The translations under genes were made by a program, and so were the position numbers. DNA of 21,695 nucleotides from Chitinophaga pinensis (GTDB taxonomy: Bacteria > Bacteroidota > Bacteroidia > UKL13-3). Shown here piece after piece: positions 1 to 7,095 of this stretch (positions within the stretch are counted from its first letter, which is position 1; the number at the start of each line of letters is the position of its first letter). The notes beneath the pieces are model-generated. The model was given only the letters and a program-made list of their open reading frames with translations, was not told where the DNA came from and did no database searches. Where the stretch lies: NCBI GenBank assembly GCA_945875195.1, contig CAMCJW010000010.1:1-21695 (forward strand). Direction: 5' to 3'.

Positions 1-651
1 TACAATAAAAGCATAACAGGTTATTACCATTTCTCCTCTGTTACACCCATTTTTGTGCTCAAGTACATGGCCAAATATACCAATGGTCAAATTCATGGAG
101 AGGCCTATGCCGACTCCATTCAGGAGGGGATTATGGCAAAGGCCAATGCTGCAAAAACCTACCAAGAGCGCTATGAATACATGAACCAAAAAGGCAAAGA
201 AATATTGTGGCAAGAACCTGTAACTTTTATTTGGTTCAACCTAAAAGGTTGGCTTGCATTTATGCTTGATCCAGGAAGATTTGAATGGGTACATTTCCTC
301 AATCTTGCAGAAGGAAATTATTTGGGATTGTACCATGTTGTTAATACGCAAGGTGTAGTTAATGGCATCATTCAATTTGTATCAAATGCGCCCTTAGATT
401 TATTGTTTATTTTGCTCATTTGTTTCATCAGTAATGTAATCATAGCATTGGCACTTTTGTACACACTCTTCAGTAAAAATTGTCCTACGGCATTGCGCAT
501 TTGCCTATTTTTGTTTGCAGCCTATATCATAGGTTCAACGGGCGTTTTGGGCCTCTCAAGGTATCGCATTGCTATTGCTCCTATGTGTTGGCTGAGCCTA
601 TTGTATTTTATAAACTTTATCAATTCCAAAAGGCAGCATGTTACAAATTGA
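1..651 (+). CDS. GT-C/PMT-like membrane glycosyltransferase, C-terminal part (5' truncated by window)
   Basis: The reading frame is open from base 1, so the gene starts upstream and only about 216 C-terminal residues are seen. A soluble stretch is followed by hydrophobic segments at about 387-465 and 500-640. Near the end is an SRYRIAIAP motif, which resembles the (S/A)RFR(L/I)P..P signature closing the membrane region of ArnT/PMT-like (GT39/GT83) glycosyltransferases. Such enzymes transfer a sugar from a lipid-phosphate donor at the periplasmic face of the inner membrane. The acceptor cannot be predicted. The stop (TGA) overlaps the next gene by 14 bases, suggesting co-transcription. The family call is inference from topology and one motif; the catalytic N-terminal loop is outside the window. 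A GTG at 55 is in frame but is probably just internal. Confidence 0.55.
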   Translation, partial: YNKSITGYYHFSSVTPIFVLKYMAKYTNGQIHGEAYADSIQEGIMAKANAAKTYQERYEYMNQKGKEILWQEPVTFIWFNLKGWLAFMLDPGRFEWVHFLNLAEGNYLGLYHVVNTQGVVNGIIQFVSNAPLDLLFILLICFISNVIIALALLYTLFSKNCPTALRICLFLFAAYIIGSTGVLGLSRYRIAIAPMCWLSLLYFINFINSKRQHVTN

Positions 652-1558
652 AAATCCATATGCACCTATTGAGGAAATTAAACTGCCTACTTTTGCCAAC
701 AAAGGAATATCCTTTTTTTTAAAGCGTGAAGACTTATCACATCCATTTATTTCGGGTAATAAATGGCGTAAATTAAAGTTCCACTTAATAGCCGCCAGTG
801 AGCAAAAAAAAGATACACTTGTAACTTATGGTGGCGCTTATAGCAACCATTTATTGGCCACAGCAGCCGCTGGTGCAAAATATGGCTTTAACACATTTGG
901 CATTGTACGCGGTGAATTAGTAAAAAACCCTTTACTCGATTTATGTGAATTATTTGGTATGAAATTAAACTTTGTTTCAAGAGAAGTTTATAAAAACAAA
1001 GACCAATTATTTTCTAGCTATTTTGGGTCGAACCAAAACGTGTTAAATATACCAGAAGGCGGTGGCGGATACATAGGCGAATTGGGTATGGAAGCAGTTA
1101 TAGAAGATTTGCTAGTAGGACCTTGGAACCTAAAAATGGAATTAGGCAAGGAAAATCAACATCCAGTATTACATTTAATTACATCGGTAGGTACAGGCAG
1201 TTCGTTAAGAGGATTGCTCAATGGCATTCAAAGGCAACAACTTCCTATAAAAGCCCACGGCATGGTGGTATTAAAAGGTGCTGAGGAAATGGCAAATGAA
1301 TATAAACACTTCGACTCAAATTTGTTTGCATTACATCATCAATTTCATGGTGGTGGTTATGGAAAAATTAACCATGAAACCAAAGACTATATAAAAGAAT
1401 TTGCCTCACAAACTGGTATCTTATTAGATCCAATTTATGAGGCAAAAATGATGATTGGGATTACTACCCTAATAAACGAAAACTATTTTAAACCAGGCGC
1501 TCAAATATGCGCTTTGCACAATGGCGGCTTGGTAGGCTTATTATCTGGTAAGGTTTAA
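638..1558 (+). CDS. PLP-dependent ACC deaminase / D-cysteine desulfhydrase family enzyme
   Basis: 306 residues, usual length for this branch of fold-type II (tryptophan synthase beta-like) PLP enzymes. SGNKWRKL at residues 39-46 carries the likely Schiff-base lysine K42, and YGGAYSNH at 64-71 is the conserved substrate/cofactor loop (S69-N70-H71). SVGTGSSLRG near 183-192 is the phosphate-binding loop. Family members cleave 1-aminocyclopropane-1-carboxylate to 2-oxobutyrate and ammonia, or D-cysteine to pyruvate, sulfide and ammonia; sequence alone does not separate these, and D-cysteine desulfhydrase or a related amino-acid lyase is more usual in Bacteroidota. The ATG at 638 overlaps the upstream glycosyltransferase by 14 bases, indicating translational coupling. 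The 3' end overlaps the convergent prolyl isomerase gene by 18 bases. Confidence 0.85.
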   Translation: MLQIENPYAPIEEIKLPTFANKGISFFLKREDLSHPFISGNKWRKLKFHLIAASEQKKDTLVTYGGAYSNHLLATAAAGAKYGFNTFGIVRGELVKNPLLDLCELFGMKLNFVSREVYKNKDQLFSSYFGSNQNVLNIPEGGGGYIGELGMEAVIEDLLVGPWNLKMELGKENQHPVLHLITSVGTGSSLRGLLNGIQRQQLPIKAHGMVVLKGAEEMANEYKHFDSNLFALHHQFHGGGYGKINHETKDYIKEFASQTGILLDPIYEAKMMIGITTLINENYFKPGAQICALHNGGLVGLLSGKV

Positions 1559-3535
1559 AAGCTCAGGCTCATTAACAGTTACTGGATACTTAGCGCGTAA
1601 TTCTTTTACCCATGCTTCCATTAAAAATTCTTGGTAATCACTTGTAACAAGACCTTTTGCTTCTTTCAAAGTTTTTGGTTCAGCCGGTATAATTCCTAAA
1701 ACGTAATAGAACTTATTGGCATCAGGATCAGTAATATCAACTACACCTTTGGCATCCCAAAGTTTGGCACCAGTTGCATCTGTTTTTTCTGCTTTAGCGT
1801 CTTTAGCCATGATGGCATTAGGCAACTTCTTGGTCATTTTCTTAAACACATCTGCCTCCGACTTACCACTGTTAAACATTTTAATGGTAGCTGCTTTTGT
1901 TTTGGCATCAAGACAATTAAAGGTTTGGTAATGAACGCGCTCTTTCCACATGTATTTGGTTTTACGGCCATTGTAAAATTCCTCTAAACCTGCAGTATCA
2001 TTAATGGCTTTGCCCCAAACTTTTTTATCGGTTAAATCAAACAACAAAATACCATCGTGGTATTCTGTCATGATGTTATTAAACTCAGGATACTTGGTTT
2101 CCAAAATACTTTCTTCATAAACCAAACATTTTTCATTTGACCAAGTAGTGAAATGATTTTTGGCAACCATAACCGAATTTTCTTTTTGGTGCACATCTTG
2201 ATTTGCCTCTAAGTACTGACCAAAATCAACAGCGGTATAGGTTTTATTGCCAATGGTAAACAATGGCTTTTTGCCCATTTTCTTTTCATCAAAAGCCCAA
2301 GTAGCTTTCATAAAATTGGTGTCTAATTTTGCTGTAAATTCATTTACGTTGGCAGTATATTCCTTGTAATTGTTTTCCTTTTTAACACGCACAATCACAG
2401 CTGTTTTAGAGCCTTCTGAGCGCACATCGCGTGTTACTTTGTTTTTAATTACATCTTGTACGTCTTTGTATTCGCCAAGCGGACGGTATTCCACAAACTT
2501 CACCATGTGCCAACCATAATCTGTCATAAATGGCTTAGAAACTTCATTGGGTTTCAAAGAAAAACAAACATCTTTAAACTCATCAGGGTAACCGCTTAAG
2601 CTGGCAATCCAATTCATCATTCCTTTGTTTGCTTTGCTAGCATCGTCTTGAGAATATTTCTCTACCAAAGTATCAAAGCTAGTTCCTGCTTGAAAATCTT
2701 TGTAGGCTGCATTCATTCTTTCGCCAGCATTGCTAATGGTTTCAGAGTTTGAGCCACCACCAGTTCTCACCATAATGTGTTGAACCTTTACCTCACCTCT
2801 TGCTGGCCTGCCATCATTTACACGCATAATGTGGTAACCAAATTGGGTACGGAATGGCATGCTGGTTTGACCTTTATCTGTTTTATAAGCAACATTCTCA
2901 AAAGGGTAAACCATTTGAAAAACGGTAAACCAGCCTAATTTGCCATAATTCTTTTTGGCCGATGGATCATCAGAATATTTAAGTGCCAAGCTATCAAAAC
3001 TCTCACCTTTTAAAATGCGTTTGCGCAAATCAGAAATCTTGTTCCAGGCTGCTAAGGTATCTTTTGGCGAAGCATTTGGCTCCACATTGATTAAAATATG
3101 GCTGGCATTTACTTCTAACTTCATGCGCTCGTATGCCTCTTGCATTAAGCCCTCGGTTACTTTCTTGTCATTTAAATAAGGAGCAGCCAGTTGCTTGCGG
3201 TATCCGGCCAATTCTGAGTTAAACGCAGGATTGGTATCTAAACTCATGGTAATTGCCTCCTTAACTTTCAACTTAAAGTTAACATATAAATCGAGGTAAT
3301 CACGAATTTCCTTTTCTGTGGGTGGTGTTTTGTCTTTTCTGTTCTTGTTCAACTGACGCAAAAACTCATCTTTTAAAACTGAATCGTTTCCAATGGAGAA
3401 AATAGTTGGATTTGGCTTTGCCACTTCTACGGCAACAGGCTTTTTGGCCGGAACATTTTTAGAAACTTTTTGAGCATTCACTGTAAATGCACCTAAACAA
3501 CCTAAAAAACCTAGCAATAATGCGGTTTTCTTCAT
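1541..3535 (-). CDS. periplasmic parvulin-type peptidyl-prolyl isomerase (SurA/PpiC-like)
   Basis: 664 residues. An N-terminal signal peptide (MKKTALLLGFLGCLGAF, cut probably after VNA) directs it to the periplasm. After an N-terminal chaperone-like helical part (about 40-130), two PpiC rotamase domains follow: about 137-240 (NASHILINV, LKYSDDPSAKKNYGKLGWF, FGYHIMRV) and about 247-350 (VKVQHIMV, EKYSQDD, YGWHMVKF). The last 300 residues form a long C-terminal region with no obvious catalytic motif. Parvulins of this type help outer-membrane proteins fold. A good promoter lies at 3558-3588 on this strand, about 20 bases from the ATG. The gene is convergent with, and overlaps by 18 bases, the PLP enzyme. 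The function call is firm; specific clients are unknown. Confidence 0.9.
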   Translation of the reverse strand: MKKTALLLGFLGCLGAFTVNAQKVSKNVPAKKPVAVEVAKPNPTIFSIGNDSVLKDEFLRQLNKNRKDKTPPTEKEIRDYLDLYVNFKLKVKEAITMSLDTNPAFNSELAGYRKQLAAPYLNDKKVTEGLMQEAYERMKLEVNASHILINVEPNASPKDTLAAWNKISDLRKRILKGESFDSLALKYSDDPSAKKNYGKLGWFTVFQMVYPFENVAYKTDKGQTSMPFRTQFGYHIMRVNDGRPARGEVKVQHIMVRTGGGSNSETISNAGERMNAAYKDFQAGTSFDTLVEKYSQDDASKANKGMMNWIASLSGYPDEFKDVCFSLKPNEVSKPFMTDYGWHMVKFVEYRPLGEYKDVQDVIKNKVTRDVRSEGSKTAVIVRVKKENNYKEYTANVNEFTAKLDTNFMKATWAFDEKKMGKKPLFTIGNKTYTAVDFGQYLEANQDVHQKENSVMVAKNHFTTWSNEKCLVYEESILETKYPEFNNIMTEYHDGILLFDLTDKKVWGKAINDTAGLEEFYNGRKTKYMWKERVHYQTFNCLDAKTKAATIKMFNSGKSEADVFKKMTKKLPNAIMAKDAKAEKTDATGAKLWDAKGVVDITDPDANKFYYVLGIIPAEPKTLKEAKGLVTSDYQEFLMEAWVKELRAKYPVTVNEPELLNLTR

Positions 3536-3557
3536 AAAATAATATTTTTAAAGTATG

Positions 3558-3588
3558 CAAAAATAAGAATTTGGCGCACCCATACAAA
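3558..3588 (-). promoter_or_regulatory. Bacteroidota-type promoter of the prolyl isomerase gene
   Basis: Read on the minus strand, TTTG (3588-3585), a 19-base spacer, and TATTTTTG (3565-3558) match the Bacteroidota sigma-ABfr consensus TTTG-N19-TAnnTTTG. Transcription would begin near 3552, leaving a leader of about 15-18 bases before the ATG at 3535. Confidence 0.6.
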
Positions 3589-3628
3589 TAAACAAATCGT
3601 CTAAAGCAAATTTTAATGAATAATTACC

Positions 3629-4384
3629 CTAATCTAGCAATTCCAAATGGTATAATAAAGGTTTAGAAGGACTAGCATCTGTTTCTAAACTGGCAATTTG
3701 TAGGTTCAAAAAGTAAATGCCATCTGAAATTGAATTGGGAACATAAACCATTTCGCTGATGGTAGCCTCCATTCTAGGATTGGCTGGATATTGCCAAAAA
3801 GCTTTGTGGGCAAGCATGGCGCCTGCATCTTCCTCTGGATCCACACTTGGCAAATCAATCAACAAATGGTGAATACCTTTATTGGCAATAAGCGTGGCCA
3901 ATTTTGGTTCAATATAAATAGGGTTTTGCCCAGAATAGGTTTGAACCAATTTGGCTTCTGTATTTGGCAAGGTTCTAATAATCAAGGCCTCAATGCCATC
4001 TGCTAATTGTTCCTCCACCCCATTTGCCAATACAACCCAATTGCCATCTGCAAGTTGAACTGGCTCAAGTGTAATTACCTGCGCCACAAAATGAAATTGC
4101 TTTAAGCTTTGGTTGATGCTAATTCGCTCTTTGGTTATATGTCCTATACACTCAGTATGCGTGCCATTGCCATGCGCATTGATAAACAGGTTTTCGCAAT
4201 TAGCGCCACTACCCATGGCCACCGAGCCAATAAAATCGCCAACTTGTATAGGTTCGAACCGAGGATTTGGAATATGAAAGGCATTTGGATTGACTGATCC
4301 ACTAACCATCGAAATAGAAATATCAACAGGTTTTGAAAAATCTATCTGATACTTTTTTTGCTGCCAATCAATAATTGCCTTCAT
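3629..4384 (-). CDS. cyclase family protein (kynurenine formamidase-like metal hydrolase)
   Basis: About 251 residues from the chosen ATG at 4384 (MKAIIDWQQKKYQIDF). The frame stays open to 4552, but that extension would run into the divergent kinase gene, is Cys- and hydrophobe-rich and unlike the family, so it was not used. HGNGTHTE at 71-78 followed by H82 matches the metal-binding signature of the cyclase/kynurenine formamidase superfamily (HxGTHxDxPxH), with Glu in place of Asp and no Pro. PSVDPEED near residue 185 is a second conserved patch. Superfamily members hydrolyse formamides, lactones or cyclic amides; the substrate here cannot be told. No kynurenine pathway genes are nearby. 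It sits 93 bases downstream of the prolyl isomerase start and diverges from the kinase gene. Confidence 0.8.
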   Translation of the reverse strand: MKAIIDWQQKKYQIDFSKPVDISISMVSGSVNPNAFHIPNPRFEPIQVGDFIGSVAMGSGANCENLFINAHGNGTHTECIGHITKERISINQSLKQFHFVAQVITLEPVQLADGNWVVLANGVEEQLADGIEALIIRTLPNTEAKLVQTYSGQNPIYIEPKLATLIANKGIHHLLIDLPSVDPEEDAGAMLAHKAFWQYPANPRMEATISEMVYVPNSISDGIYFLNLQIASLETDASPSKPLLYHLELLD

Positions 4385-4443
4385 TCTTCGTTCTTTAGGG
4401 CAAATATTACATTTTGTTTCTGATTTATTATAAACAAGACCAT

Positions 4444-4451
4444 TATATTTG
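4444..4451 (+). promoter_or_regulatory. -7 element for the histidine kinase gene
   Basis: TATATTTG matches the Bacteroidota -7 consensus TAnnTTTG. It lies 15 bases before the ATG at 4467, giving a very short leader, and supports that ATG over the TTG at 4449, which lies inside the promoter element. The -33 element is poor (TCTG at 4419-4422 with a 21-base spacer). Confidence 0.4.
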
Positions 4452-4466
4452 AGGTTCAACAAAAGG

Positions 4467-5627
4467 ATGAAGGCATACGAAAAAAAACGCTGGTGGAAGA
4501 TCGCCATTCTAATTGCAGCCATGTTTATTGGTGGCTTTTCTCTCTGGTACACCCAAACTTTGGTGAAAGAATTGGCGGTTCAAGAAGACAAAAAAATAAA
4601 ACTTTGGGCCAATGCTACCAGGCAATTGGGCGCAGCTTCTGCTGAAATGGATATCAATTTCTTGCTAGATATCATCAAAGACAATGAAACCATTCCTACC
4701 ATTTTGGTGGATGACAATGGGCAAATAATTAGCCATAGAAATCTTGATTCATTGAGGGCTTTAGATACTGCTTATGTGAATGCAGAACTAGCCTTAATGA
4801 AAGAAATTCATGAACCCATAAAAATTGAATATGATTTAACCAACAAGCGTTACAACTATTTATATTATAAAAACTCTCGCATACTTACTGCCCTTCAAAC
4901 TTATCCGTTTATACAACTTTCGCTCATTGCCTTTTTTGCGCTTATGAGTTACTTTGCCCTAAGCAACAGCCGCAGAGCAGAACAAAATCAGGTTTGGGTA
5001 GGCATGAGTAAAGAAACAGCTCACCAATTGGGAACGCCTATTTCTAGCCTCCGCGAATGGCATAACCTGTTAAAGGAAACCGAAAAAGACCAGCAAGAGG
5101 AAATATTAAAAGAGGTAGATTACGACATCCAAAGATTGGAACTCATTACTGAAAGATTTTCTAAAATTGGGTCTGAACCAATTCTTAAAGCAGAGAATTT
5201 AGATTTGGTGATTGAAAAAGCAATTGGTTACCTCAAAAACAGGGTATCGAGTAAAGTTCATTTCACCGTTGATATTGGTCAGCCAAACAATTGGGCCAAT
5301 ATCAATATTCCCTTGTTTGATTGGGTGATAGAAAACCTCTGTAAAAATGCCATAGATGCCATGGATGGAAACGGCAGCCTCAGAATTGTGTTGAACCACG
5401 ATACCGAAAAAGTATACATAGACATTACTGATACAGGCAAAGGAATACCCAGAAGCAAGTTTAAAACAGTATTTAAACCAGGGTTCACTACCAAAAAACG
5501 TGGCTGGGGCCTCGGATTATCCCTCACAAAAAGAATCGTCAAAGAATACCACAAAGGCCAAATCTACGTGCGCCACTCCGAACTCGGCAAAGGCACCACC
5601 TTCAGAATAGTGCTGAATGTAGCTTAG
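4467..5627 (+). CDS. membrane sensor histidine kinase (orphan)
   Basis: 386 residues from the ATG at 4467, which is immediately preceded by AAAAGG. Two membrane segments (about 9-34 and 148-168) flank a periplasmic sensing region of roughly 115 residues with no recognised fold. The cytoplasmic part has the H-box SKETAHQLGTP with phosphoacceptor H186, then N-box ENLCKNAIDAM (N294), G1-box DTGKGIP (about 322), F-box FKPGFTTK and G2-box GWGLGLS (about 346), so both HisKA-like and HATPase_c modules are intact. No response regulator is adjacent, so its partner must be encoded elsewhere. The gene is divergent from the cyclase gene across 82 bases. An upstream TTG at 4449 is in frame but overlaps the likely promoter. 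Confidence 0.9.
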   Translation: MKAYEKKRWWKIAILIAAMFIGGFSLWYTQTLVKELAVQEDKKIKLWANATRQLGAASAEMDINFLLDIIKDNETIPTILVDDNGQIISHRNLDSLRALDTAYVNAELALMKEIHEPIKIEYDLTNKRYNYLYYKNSRILTALQTYPFIQLSLIAFFALMSYFALSNSRRAEQNQVWVGMSKETAHQLGTPISSLREWHNLLKETEKDQQEEILKEVDYDIQRLELITERFSKIGSEPILKAENLDLVIEKAIGYLKNRVSSKVHFTVDIGQPNNWANINIPLFDWVIENLCKNAIDAMDGNGSLRIVLNHDTEKVYIDITDTGKGIPRSKFKTVFKPGFTTKKRGWGLGLSLTKRIVKEYHKGQIYVRHSELGKGTTFRIVLNVA

Positions 5628-5631
5628 TTTA

Positions 5632-5957
5632 TTTTTTACTACAAAGAAACAATTTGCCACCAAGGCTCCAAGGCACGGAGATTTTTTTAATTATTTAGTT
5701 TCAATTTTTTTAGCCTCATCTTGACCAAGAATGGGTCACATATTTATAGAACATCAATTTTCTATAAACATACGACCCATTCTGGGTCGAAAAAATAAAA
5801 ATATCCTTGGTGCCTCCGCGCCTTGGTGGCAAAAAAACTCCCACCTTGCAATCAAAAAAAAATCGTTGCTTTGTTACTTTGTAGTAAAAACCAACCCAAA
5901 AAACTTGGTGCCTCCGCGTCTTGGTGGCAAAAAAAATGTTACTTTGTAGTAAAAACC
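5632..5957. repeat. composite inverted/direct repeat element filling the kinase-ruvX gap
   Basis: This covers almost all of the 337-base gene-free stretch 5628-5964. The left arm (5632-5680) contains TTACTACAAAG then TTTGCCACCAAGG; the right arm (5904-5957) carries the same words in reverse complement, CTTGGTGGCAAA then ACTTTGTAGTAA. The right-hand unit is duplicated: CTTGGTGCCTCCGCG at 5806-5820 and 5904-5918, and TGTTACTTTGTAGTAAAAAC at 5872-5891 and 5937-5956. Short dispersed words of the type GCCACCAAGGC...GGAGGCACC are common between genes in many bacterial genomes, so this is probably a non-coding dispersed element. No coding potential is convincing here. Confidence 0.7.
5722..5789. repeat. 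central long hairpin inside the composite repeat
   Basis: Arms 5729-5751 and 5760-5782 pair over 23 positions with three mismatches around an 8-base loop. The right half contains its own palindrome GACCCA-TTC-TGGGTC (5774-5788), and the left half a related GACC...GGGTC. The arrangement resembles paired REP-like palindromes. It lacks a T-run on either side in the position of a terminator. Confidence 0.7.
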
Positions 5958-5964
5958 AAAGTAC

Positions 5965-6378
5965 ATGTCCAGAATTTTAGCAGTAGATTACGGAACCAAG
6001 CGAGTTGGTTTGGCAGTTACAGATCCTTTGCAAATAATTGCTAGCACCCTTGCTACTGTGAGAGCACATGAGCTTATGGCTTATTTAAAGGAGTATATTG
6101 CCAAGGAGCCTTTGGAGTGCATTGTGGTTGGAAAGCCACTGCAAATGGATGGCACCGACTCTGAATCTGCGAAACATGTAGAAAAATTTATATCTTTGCT
6201 AGCCAAACAATTTCCAAATCTGCCAATTAAAAGAATAGATGAACGACTAACCTCTAGAATGGCCAAAGCCAGCATGTTAGAAATGGGATTGAAGAAAAAA
6301 GATAGGCAGAAAAAAGAAAATGTGGACCAAATAAGCGCTGTACTAATCTTACAAACTTATATGGAAAATAAATTTTAA
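5965..6378 (+). CDS. ruvX: Holliday junction resolvase-like RuvX/YqgF
   Basis: 137 residues, normal for the YqgF/RuvX family (RNase H fold). Motifs in order: AVDYGTKRVGLAV with catalytic-type D8 at the N-terminus, VVGKPLQMDGTDS in the middle, IDERLTS, and VDQISAVLILQTYM at the C-terminus with the last acidic residue. YqgF proteins are linked both to Holliday junction resolution and to pre-16S rRNA processing. The gene is followed after 33 bases by def, so the pair is probably one transcript. The repeat element upstream ends 8 bases before the ATG and brings a TTACTTTG word (5939-5946) that may serve as the -7 promoter element. Confidence 0.93.
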   Translation: MSRILAVDYGTKRVGLAVTDPLQIIASTLATVRAHELMAYLKEYIAKEPLECIVVGKPLQMDGTDSESAKHVEKFISLLAKQFPNLPIKRIDERLTSRMAKASMLEMGLKKKDRQKKENVDQISAVLILQTYMENKF

Positions 6379-6383
6379 AACCA

Positions 6384-6397
6384 TTTAACCGGTTAAA
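6384..6397. other. 14-bp perfect palindrome between ruvX and def
   Basis: TTTAACCGGTTAAA is a perfect palindrome 14 bases before the def start and is followed by a TATATATATA run. It could be an operator for a dimeric regulator or chance. There is no T-run directly behind it, so it is not a classical terminator. Confidence 0.35.
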
Positions 6398-6411
6398 CCT
6401 TATATATATAG

Positions 6412-6966
6412 ATGATTTTTCCAATAGTAGCATATGGCGACCCAGTTTTAAGAAAAGTAGGCGCTAACATTGACCCTCTTTACAAAGACTTACAAAAGTT
6501 AATTGAAAACATGTGGGAAACCATGTACCACGCAAGTGGCGTTGGTTTGGCTGCCCCTCAGATTGGTAAACCTATTAACCTATTCATTGCAGATACCAGT
6601 GCCTTTGGCGACGAAACCGTTCCAGAAATGAAAAAGGTTTTTATCAATTCCGAAATGCTTAAAGAATGGGGAGATGAATGGGAATATGAAGAAGGCTGCC
6701 TCAGCATTCCTCATATCAGAGAAAAAGTTAGCAGACACCCAAATGTTTTATTGCGCTACCAAGACGAGCAGTTTGTATGGCATGAAGAAGAATTTAGCGG
6801 CATTGCTGCCAGGGTTATTCAACATGAATACGACCATTGCCAAGGAAAATTGTTTGTAGATTACATTTCTGAACTCAAAAAACGCCTTATTCGTAACAAA
6901 CTTATCAGTATTAGCAAGGGCGGAGCCAACGTGGATTACAAAATGAGAATCCCAAGCGGACGCTAA
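6412..6966 (+). CDS. def: peptide deformylase
   Basis: 184 residues. All three signature motifs of the Fe/Zn-dependent deformylase are present: GVGLAAPQIG (43-52), EGCLSIP (94-100, with the metal-binding Cys) and QHEYDH (136-141, with both metal-binding His and the catalytic Glu). The enzyme removes the formyl group from the N-terminal methionine of new proteins on the ribosome. It lies 33 bases after ruvX in the same direction, an arrangement consistent with an operon. No Shine-Dalgarno sequence is visible; the start is preceded by an AT-only run, as is usual in this phylum. Confidence 0.96.
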   Translation: MIFPIVAYGDPVLRKVGANIDPLYKDLQKLIENMWETMYHASGVGLAAPQIGKPINLFIADTSAFGDETVPEMKKVFINSEMLKEWGDEWEYEEGCLSIPHIREKVSRHPNVLLRYQDEQFVWHEEEFSGIAARVIQHEYDHCQGKLFVDYISELKKRLIRNKLISISKGGANVDYKMRIPSGR

Positions 6967-7000
6967 TTCCACACTTTTTTTATACACTTTTTACAATAAT

Positions 7001-7025
7001 TTGCAAAATATGCAACTATTTTTTC
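7001..7025 (+). terminator. weak terminator-like hairpin after def
   Basis: TTGCA-AAATA-TGCAA (7001-7015) is followed by TATTTTTT. The stem is only five pairs, so termination would be inefficient at best. Confidence 0.2.
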
Positions 7026-7095
7026 GCTTTTTGACCTAATCAATTTGAGCGGTTTGAGATATTTGGCTTTATTCGCATTAACATTTGAATAACAC

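Noticed and set aside
4251..4260. tRNA T-loop-like GGTTCGAACC
   Set aside because: It lies inside the well supported cyclase gene, and no acceptor, anticodon or D arms surround it.
4385..4552. N-terminal extension of the cyclase gene
   Set aside because: It would overlap the kinase start and its promoter, and the sequence does not look like the family; the ATG at 4384 gives the usual length.
5731..6044. Two overlapping short plus-strand frames before ruvX
   Set aside because: They lie in the repeat element and run into ruvX in another frame; the translations are low-complexity repeat sequence.
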